The notes under the pieces: model-generated | The model's database searches: none | Seen by the model: only the letters and a program-made list of their open reading frames with translations | Told to the model about the DNA's origin: nothing | Origin: Spirochaetia bacterium | GTDB lineage: Bacteria; Spirochaetota; Spirochaetia; Treponematales; Breznakiellaceae | DNA length: 38,890 nt | Direction of reading: 5' to 3' | Assembly (NCBI GenBank): GCA_025997795.1 | Contig: BNVB01000018.1 | Coordinates: 1-38,890, forward strand | Shown: in pieces, positions 33,467-38,890 of the stretch | Layout: each line of letters starts with the position of its first letter | Numbering within the stretch: position 1 is the stretch's first letter | Program-made: the position numbers and the translations under genes

Positions 33467-34603
33467 ATGAAGAAAATGCATTCTTCTAAAACCGCCGAAG
33501 AGTATTTTGCTAGCGGCCTTGCATACCATAACCAAGCCGATTTTCAAAATGCCTGCCATGATTACAGCAAAGTTATTGAACTTAATCCTTGGTATGCTGA
33601 AGCCTATAATAATCTGTGCTGCCTATATTATGATCAAAGGCAGTTCGACAAGGCCCTGGAGTATTTAAATAAAGCAATAGAAATCAGTCCATTTTTCTCC
33701 GATTATTATTATAATCGGGGAAATGTTTACCGTCACAAAGGCTATGAAAGCAATGAAAAAAAATCAACCGATATGTACTTCTGTAAAGCATTGGCAGATT
33801 ACAGGGAATCACTACGGCTTAAGCCTAATCAATCTTTTATATTGAATATCATGGGCGATATGTATATCAGGACTGAAGAGTTTGATCTGGCCTATCATTA
33901 TTACGATAAAATGATACCTGTTCTTTATCCTGGCGAAGATACAAAAAACCTTGTACTTTTTGTAGATAAAAACAACTTAGACGCCGGGATAGACTTTACC
34001 GCCAAACTTATTGGTTCAGGTTTTTATCTTAGAACCGCGGGAAATCCGGAACAGGGAGCCTTTATTAAACCTGAAAATCGTACCGATCGGACGGTGCTCT
34101 TTTTTAACAAGCTTCATATCGGAAAGACAATCCGCCGGCATCTTAAAACATACTCAGACAGGTATGAGCTTCGTATTAACAGGGATATTAATCCGGTAAT
34201 TAACCGTTGCATAGAAAAATACGGCAACGGAATGCTTACCCATGCACTTTGCCATTATTTCAATGCCCTGGGAAATACCAATTCGCCGGTTCAGCCGGTC
34301 TCTTTCCAGCTGCTCAGGGACCAGGTGGTGGTAGCCGGTGACATAGGGGTACTCCATGGCGGGATCTATACCAGTTATTCAGGTTACCATGATGAACCTT
34401 CAGCAGGTACCGCACAGATAATCCTGACAGCCCGGTATCTTGAAAAGAATGGGCTTGCCTTTATGGATTTTGGCCCCCTGGCAGGCTGTAATTACAAACT
34501 TCAGCTTGGCGGTAAAGTATTTGATTTTAGAGAATTCAGGAGCCTGTATTTCAATGTCAACAATAATAAAGGAGCAATTTATGAAAACACAAGGAACAAT
34601 TAA
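33467..34603 (+). CDS. TPR protein fused to a leucyl/phenylalanyl-tRNA transferase (Aat)-like domain
   Basis: 378 residues. The N-terminal ~165 residues are TPRs (AEEYFASGLAYHNQADFQNA, AEAYNNLCCLYYDQRQFDKA, then NIMGDMYIRTEEFDLAYHYY). From about 180 the sequence follows bacterial Aat step by step: GSGFYLRT, LHIGKTIRRHL with RYELRINRDINPVINRC, GNGMLTHAL, then VVVAGDIGVLHGGIYTSYSG and LEKNGLAFMDFGPL with YKLQLGG. Aat normally transfers Leu/Phe from tRNA to protein N-termini for degradation (N-end rule). Several conserved residues differ (FMDFG for the usual LIDCQ), so the substrate may differ. GGAGG six bases before ATG fixes the start. Its end overlaps the next gene by 23 bases. Confidence 0.8.
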   Translation: MKKMHSSKTAEEYFASGLAYHNQADFQNACHDYSKVIELNPWYAEAYNNLCCLYYDQRQFDKALEYLNKAIEISPFFSDYYYNRGNVYRHKGYESNEKKSTDMYFCKALADYRESLRLKPNQSFILNIMGDMYIRTEEFDLAYHYYDKMIPVLYPGEDTKNLVLFVDKNNLDAGIDFTAKLIGSGFYLRTAGNPEQGAFIKPENRTDRTVLFFNKLHIGKTIRRHLKTYSDRYELRINRDINPVINRCIEKYGNGMLTHALCHYFNALGNTNSPVQPVSFQLLRDQVVVAGDIGVLHGGIYTSYSGYHDEPSAGTAQIILTARYLEKNGLAFMDFGPLAGCNYKLQLGGKVFDFREFRSLYFNVNNNKGAIYENTRNN

Positions 34604-35492
34604 ATCGGAAAAATATTTTATCGACACAGAAAATATCGATCAACGTGTCAATACAAAAGTTCTTGATCAGCTCTTTCCGGAGGATGCAGCCATCATCATG
34701 CTAGGTACCCACGACGATGACATACCTATCCATGCAGGTTGTACTGCCCGGTTTTTATCTTATCACAGAAATACCTATAATATAGTAACTCTCTTTGATG
34801 CATTAGGAGTATTCAAAGATTATTGCAGCTCTTATATGTCGGAGACCAGGAATCTTGATATTAATCAATATAACGAACGCCAAATTGAGACTTTTATGTG
34901 CGCAATCAGATTTAATGAGTTTGTAAAATGGGTTATGGAAATTCCATTTAAAGGCTATATTCACCTGGCGATGGAATGGAGGGCAAAAAAACTTGCATAT
35001 AAATCAACCGGTACGTATCAGTATGTTGATGCATTTTCTTCAATATTCAATCCGCCCAAAACAAAAGACAAAAACAAGATTAAGCAAACGGTAAAAGAAT
35101 ATTTGAAAAATAAAACAATTTGGTTTTTGCAGGACCCAAATGCTCTGCACCCGCAGCACAGTACTGCTTCTACCTTGTTTATTTCAGCTATTAAGAAATT
35201 TGCTCCGGATACAAGCATCTTTCTGTACAGCTCAAGGACAGAAAAACTCAGACCCGAACAGGAAGAAGATGATCTCATACTCTACTTTTCTGATGAAGCG
35301 GTTAATCAAAATGCGGATGCTATTAATCGCTGTTTTGTATCCCAGAACGCCCGGCATTACGATCCGCTGTACTATGGTAAGACGGCAAAAGAACTTGCCC
35401 GGTTTAATTATGAAAGAAATCCCTTGACCGCCAGTGACAGGTACCACTATGCCGAAAGTTTCAGGATCCTAAAGACCCGGGGAGTCAATTAA
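34581..35492 (+). CDS. PIG-L/LmbE-like deacetylase with altered metal motif
   Basis: This protein of about 303 residues starts at ATG 34581 (AAAGGAG seven bases upstream). The opening strand and metal loop IIMLGTHDDDIPIHAG (residues 38-53) resemble the PIG-L motif AHPDDE, and LHPQHSTAS (189-197, H190 and H193) resembles the late HPDH motif. PIG-L enzymes are Zn-dependent N-deacetylases acting on GlcNAc-type sugars. Here Pro is replaced (THDDD) and the spacing is unusual, so it is a diverged member and its activity is open. It overlaps the TPR-Aat-like gene by 23 bases and abuts the next gene with no gap, so the three are one translation unit. Confidence 0.65.
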   Translation: MKTQGTIKSEKYFIDTENIDQRVNTKVLDQLFPEDAAIIMLGTHDDDIPIHAGCTARFLSYHRNTYNIVTLFDALGVFKDYCSSYMSETRNLDINQYNERQIETFMCAIRFNEFVKWVMEIPFKGYIHLAMEWRAKKLAYKSTGTYQYVDAFSSIFNPPKTKDKNKIKQTVKEYLKNKTIWFLQDPNALHPQHSTASTLFISAIKKFAPDTSIFLYSSRTEKLRPEQEEDDLILYFSDEAVNQNADAINRCFVSQNARHYDPLYYGKTAKELARFNYERNPLTASDRYHYAESFRILKTRGVN

Positions 35493-36497
35493 ATGAATTT
35501 TAACACCGCTTTTAAAAAACTATCATTATCCCAACAGTTAGATGTCGTATATCTTATGGCTACCCTAACTGGTGCTTTCCTGCAGGGTTCTTTTCCCAAA
35601 AAGAGTTTATCCATAGGCCCCCATGCCTTTAGGGTCATTCATGGAGAAGCCCGATCTAAAAGGAGGGACCGTGATCTGTTAATCAAAGAAGGAATTCTAA
35701 ACGAAAAGGATCCAAGATTTGCCACAATCCCGCATAATAACCCCGTATATTGCGGAATTATTCATAAACGTCTTTTTAAGAAGTTCAAAGGAGCGCGCCT
35801 AAGTACAATTATCAATGTGGGCAACTCAAGTCCCAAGGCAATTTTAATTCCCCTGACCCTTAAGGGGAAGAACGGCAAAGGGACAGTATTACCGACAATC
35901 CCGAATGTAAGTCCCCTGGGGAATAAACATTTTGTTTTTTTTGCCCTTCCGGAACGGTTAAATGGTGAACGGGTATTACGCAAACAGGTACATCATTCAG
36001 ATACGGTATACTGGATCTCTGATTTTTTGACCCAACTTAATGATCCTGATTATAATGGCTTCTTTAATCCAATAAACAGCGGGAATAGCGAAGACCTGCT
36101 TCATGTTCAATATCTGAAAGAGCAATTCCCCTTTTTTGATATGATTTCCGAACAAAATGTGAAGGACGATCTTACCTTTATTGATAAAAGCCATTGGCCC
36201 TTTGAAGGCTGGCTCTTACGTTATCCTGCGAATACTCCGCATAAAGAATTGTATCTTGAAAAATTGAATAAAAAAATTGAAGAGTATATTAACAAAGGGA
36301 ATAATTACAACCTCCTTTTTCATTCTACCGGAGATTATCATGAATTGTATCTTGCCTATCGGGGGGAAAACCCGGTTAAACTGAAGGTTAACAATACCTT
36401 GGTAAATATTGCCGGGTATGAAGTCGCCGGTAATATTATACTGGAGGATAAAGAACTCTATGATAACATCCGGGAGCTAAGCTGGTATTATGAATAG
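35493..36497 (+). CDS. Hypothetical protein, third gene of the Aat-like/PIG-L unit
   Basis: This 334-residue soluble protein was not recognised. It starts immediately after the PIG-L-like stop codon (TAA then ATG), so its translation is coupled. Notable segments are SIGPHAFRVIHGEARSKRRD, a Gly/Lys-rich loop (LTLKGKNGKGTVLPTIPN), HFVFFALPERLNG and SHWPFEGWLLRYP. It may be an enzyme using a modified substrate of its two partners, but no family motif supports that. Confidence 0.65.
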   Translation: MNFNTAFKKLSLSQQLDVVYLMATLTGAFLQGSFPKKSLSIGPHAFRVIHGEARSKRRDRDLLIKEGILNEKDPRFATIPHNNPVYCGIIHKRLFKKFKGARLSTIINVGNSSPKAILIPLTLKGKNGKGTVLPTIPNVSPLGNKHFVFFALPERLNGERVLRKQVHHSDTVYWISDFLTQLNDPDYNGFFNPINSGNSEDLLHVQYLKEQFPFFDMISEQNVKDDLTFIDKSHWPFEGWLLRYPANTPHKELYLEKLNKKIEEYINKGNNYNLLFHSTGDYHELYLAYRGENPVKLKVNNTLVNIAGYEVAGNIILEDKELYDNIRELSWYYE

Positions 36498-36524
36498 TCA
36501 GGGTCTATGAGCTTCGGTAAGCGG

Positions 36525-36857
36525 TTAGTCCCACTCTTCTATCGGCGGATAGCGGTATTTATCGGTCAACTTTAAACATTCATAGAATTCGGCTTCTCCG
36601 CAGCCCCCGTATTCCCCCGAGGGACTATAGGTGGCATATTCCGGGAAAGGCCGGGGCGGCATGGTATCAAACGCTATGCAGATCTTTTTGCCATCGGGTT
36701 TGGGAACCAGGGCAATCGGAAAACGATTCCCATGCTTGCCAAATTCAGTCCCCTCGGGAAATTCCGGGTTTTCATAATCCTTGATAATACTCAGGGCCGT
36801 CTCCCAAAACTGCTTAACTTTTTCTTTGTTTCCGTACCAAGAATATGGATTTCTCAT
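36525..36857 (-). CDS. Small hypothetical protein
   Basis: This is a 110-residue soluble protein with many Pro, Tyr and Gly residues. It begins MRNPYSWYGNKEKVKQFWE and contains KICIAFDTMPPRPFPEYAT and SPSGEYGGCGEAEFYECL near the end. AGGAAGG lies five bases before the ATG. It is convergent with the three-gene unit and divergent from pheS. I do not recognise a family. Confidence 0.6.
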   Translation of the reverse strand: MRNPYSWYGNKEKVKQFWETALSIIKDYENPEFPEGTEFGKHGNRFPIALVPKPDGKKICIAFDTMPPRPFPEYATYSPSGEYGGCGEAEFYECLKLTDKYRYPPIEEWD

Positions 36858-37007
36858 GTTAACCTTCCTAGGGTAAGTATACCACCCAGTATGAATATTT
36901 TGAATAAGTTTAACAACCCTGTAATCCCAAGTTCATATAATTGTATTCGACTCATCAATTATTAACTGGTGCTTCCCAAACTTCGCTAACTTTGTTATTC
37001 TAACCTT

Positions 37008-38756
37008 ATGAGCGATCTACAAGCGGTGGTAAAAAACCTCCACCCTCTGGAAGTTAAAATAATTCTCCATTACCAAAAAGGGGACGAACTTACCATTGAT
37101 AAGGTGGAGGCGGACCTTTCCTTAAAAGGCGGTAACGGAAACCAGGCCCTGTCCTGGCTGGCCGGAAAGGGTATTGTCGAGGAGCTGCGCCGCGAACAGG
37201 CGGTGTTTTATGAATTGACGGAACTGGGCCGGGAATGGAAAACAAAGGGAAGCCCGGAAGAACGGATTATAGAGCTGGTGCGGGTTAAAGCCGCCGGGGG
37301 TACTTCCACGGACCTTCGCCTGCCGGATATTGCAGCAAACCTTGGACTGGATAACAAAGATATAGGCAGTGCCTTTGGGGCTCTTTCCAAACTTGGTCTA
37401 CTTGCCATGGATGGGGAAAAAAAGGTGATCCTGACCCTTGAGGGGACCAACCTAAAAGACGGCCGCCCTGCCGCCGGGCCTGCGGCGGAACACTTGGCGC
37501 TAATCCGGGGACTTCTGGAAAAGGCCGTTATTGCAGAAAAAAAAGTTGATGCCCTTAATGCTCAAGTGGACGCTGCCGTTTTCGATGCCGCCTATCTGGC
37601 CGAAGCGGACTTAAGCCCGGCGGAAAAAACCGCCATAACGGGTATTGCCAAAAAACGGGGCGCCGCCGCCGCGCCCTTCCGCCAGGTTGAGCGGGAAACG
37701 GTGGTGTTCGGTTTTACCGGCGCAGATAAAACCGGCGCACATAACGGCGCTGCGGCGGACAATGGCAGCGACCGGGATGCCCTGGCGGCGGCCCTTACTG
37801 CGGCAGGCATTACCGGAGAAGAAGCCGGCGCCCTTACTGCAGAAATGCTTGCCGCCGGAAGCTGGAAAGGCAGACAGTTCCGGTCCTACAATGTAAAGGT
37901 GCCTCCCACCCGGCTTATCCCCGGGCGGACCAACCCCTATGCACAATTTTTGGAAGATGTAAAAGATAAACTTGCCTCTTTAGGTTTTGAAGAATTTGAC
38001 GGCCCGCTGGTAGAAACGGAATTCTGGAATTCCGATGCCCTCTTTATGCCCCAGTTCCATTCCGCCCGGGACATCCACGATGTGTACCGGATATCCGGTA
38101 AAGGCGGCGAAAAGACGGGCGCAGGTGATGCCCCGGCTTTTGCCAAAACTATCGAAGAACCCTGGCTTTCCAATGTAGCCGCCGCCCACGAAAATGGCGG
38201 AAAAACCGGAAGCCGCGGCTGGAGTTATAACTTTGACAGGGAATTTACCCGGCGGCTTATCCTTCGCAGTCAGGGGACGGTGCTATCTGCCAAAACCCTG
38301 CCAAAGGCAAAAATACCCGGCAAGTACTTTGGCATAGTCCGCTGTTTCCGCTACGATAAAGTAGACGCTACCCACCTGCCGGACTTTTACCAGACCGAAG
38401 GCATCGTATTGGGCGAAGATGTAAATCTTAAAACACTTCTGGGAATGCTGGAAATGTTCGCCATGGAAGTGGCCGGTGCAAAAGAAGTAAAGTACGTTCC
38501 CGGTTATTTCCCCTTTACCGAACCTTCTGTGGAAGTGCATATCAAACATCCGGTGTTGGGCTGGTTTGAGCTGGGCGGTTCGGGCATTTTCCGGCCCGAG
38601 GTAACCGAAAGCCTGGGCATCCATGTACCGGTAGCAGCCTGGGGAATCGGTATTGACCGCATGGCCCTTATGGCCCTGGGTCTTAACGACCTGCGGGAAT
38701 TGTTCAGTTATGATATTGAGAATGTCCGGCTTAGGCGTACCAAAGAAAGCGCATAA
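37008..38756 (+). CDS. pheS: Phenylalanine--tRNA ligase alpha subunit, archaeal/eukaryotic type
   Basis: This class II aminoacyl-tRNA synthetase subunit, paired with PheT, charges tRNA-Phe. At 582 residues it is far longer than the usual bacterial PheS (about 330-350) and has N-terminal winged-helix DNA/tRNA-binding-like modules (about 1-165), as in archaeal and eukaryotic alpha chains. The catalytic domain shows motif 1 (LIPGRTNPYAQFLEDV), FHSARDIHDVY, motif 2 (FRYDKVDATHLPDFYQ) and motif 3 (AAWGIGIDRMAL). Spirochaetes are known to carry this type. ATG 37008 lacks a strong ribosome-binding site. The expected pheT does not follow: an ATG overlaps the pheS stop (38756), but the DNA behind it is IS-like repeat. 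Confidence 0.97.
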   Translation: MSDLQAVVKNLHPLEVKIILHYQKGDELTIDKVEADLSLKGGNGNQALSWLAGKGIVEELRREQAVFYELTELGREWKTKGSPEERIIELVRVKAAGGTSTDLRLPDIAANLGLDNKDIGSAFGALSKLGLLAMDGEKKVILTLEGTNLKDGRPAAGPAAEHLALIRGLLEKAVIAEKKVDALNAQVDAAVFDAAYLAEADLSPAEKTAITGIAKKRGAAAAPFRQVERETVVFGFTGADKTGAHNGAAADNGSDRDALAAALTAAGITGEEAGALTAEMLAAGSWKGRQFRSYNVKVPPTRLIPGRTNPYAQFLEDVKDKLASLGFEEFDGPLVETEFWNSDALFMPQFHSARDIHDVYRISGKGGEKTGAGDAPAFAKTIEEPWLSNVAAAHENGGKTGSRGWSYNFDREFTRRLILRSQGTVLSAKTLPKAKIPGKYFGIVRCFRYDKVDATHLPDFYQTEGIVLGEDVNLKTLLGMLEMFAMEVAGAKEVKYVPGYFPFTEPSVEVHIKHPVLGWFELGGSGIFRPEVTESLGIHVPVAAWGIGIDRMALMALGLNDLRELFSYDIENVRLRRTKESA

Positions 38757-38771
38757 TGCCTAACCGCAATT

Positions 38772-38827
38772 CCTCACGTAAAAATCTTACCGAAGGGAAC
38801 GAATTCCTCACGTTAAAAATCTTACCA
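38772..38827 (+). repeat. Two copies of the IS-like motif at the right end
   Basis: Copies at 38772-38791 and 38806-38827 share CCTCACGT, an A-rich stretch and ATCTTACC. They are inverted relatives of the pair at 64-121, with a matching GGAACGAAT spacer. An inverted repeat (TCCCTCT/AGAGGGA, 38841-38856) follows. The repeats begin 15 bases after the pheS stop. The frame from ATG 38756 stays open through them to the window edge (45 codons) but does not look like PheT. Confidence 0.5.
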
Positions 38828-38890
38828 TGTAGCCCGGAAATCCCTCTCAAGAGGGATGAGAACCTCGGTTCGGAGTATCCGCGATACGCA

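Noticed and set aside
38758..38764. GCCTAAC just after pheS, matching the attC left core box.
   Set aside because: The arm around it (CTTCGC and TTTACGCTT) is absent, and the site falls in IS-like repeat sequence.

Overview
The window looks like chromosomal DNA from a Treponema-type spirochaete, plausibly a gut or termite-gut relative. The main clue is a full-length archaeal/eukaryotic-type phenylalanyl-tRNA synthetase alpha subunit (37008-38756), the PheRS type known from spirochaetes. Supporting clues are a periplasmic-binding hybrid histidine kinase, many Sec-exported or lipoprotein-like proteins ending their signals in A-Q or G-C, and a xylose pathway. The genus is an inference. Both window ends carry related, inverted pairs of a ~20-bp motif that resemble the multiple terminal repeats of an IS21-type element, so the window may be a contig that stops inside two insertion-sequence copies.

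Layout. 1-2.3 kb: an IS-like end, a highly structured non-coding stretch, and a MATE exporter flanked by integron attC-like sites, which looks like a gene cassette. 2.4-6.7 kb: a GC-rich module with a frameshifted WGR-domain protein and a partner of unknown function. 6.7-9.1 kb: a scar region with a decayed ptsI fragment, gene remnants, another attC-like half site and small AT-rich genes, including a 41-aa membrane protein. 9.1-13.7 kb: xylB-xylA, a divergent AraC regulator and a degenerate NarL-type response regulator. 13.8-24.3 kb: core-like genes (tatD, dus, a PQQ-propeller protein, a rhomboid protease, an exported protein, a hybrid histidine kinase, a TPM protein and lemA). The kinase is split by a perfect 206-bp tandem duplication.

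24.4-36.9 kb is accessory and mostly AT-rich. An exported transglutaminase-like protein is followed by three proteins of unknown function and a 1267-aa STAND/NB-ARC-like NTPase. The NTPase appears to have an N-terminal Lon-protease-like domain and a C-terminal DUF4116-like repeat sensor whose first eleven units are nearly identical at the DNA level. This 26.4-33.3 kb cluster is the best candidate for an undescribed conflict or defence system. Next comes a three-gene unit: a TPR protein fused to a leucyl/phenylalanyl-tRNA transferase (Aat)-like acyltransferase, a PIG-L/LmbE-like deacetylase with altered motifs, and a protein of unknown function. A small unknown gene and pheS close the window. 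No tRNA, rRNA or CRISPR array was seen.
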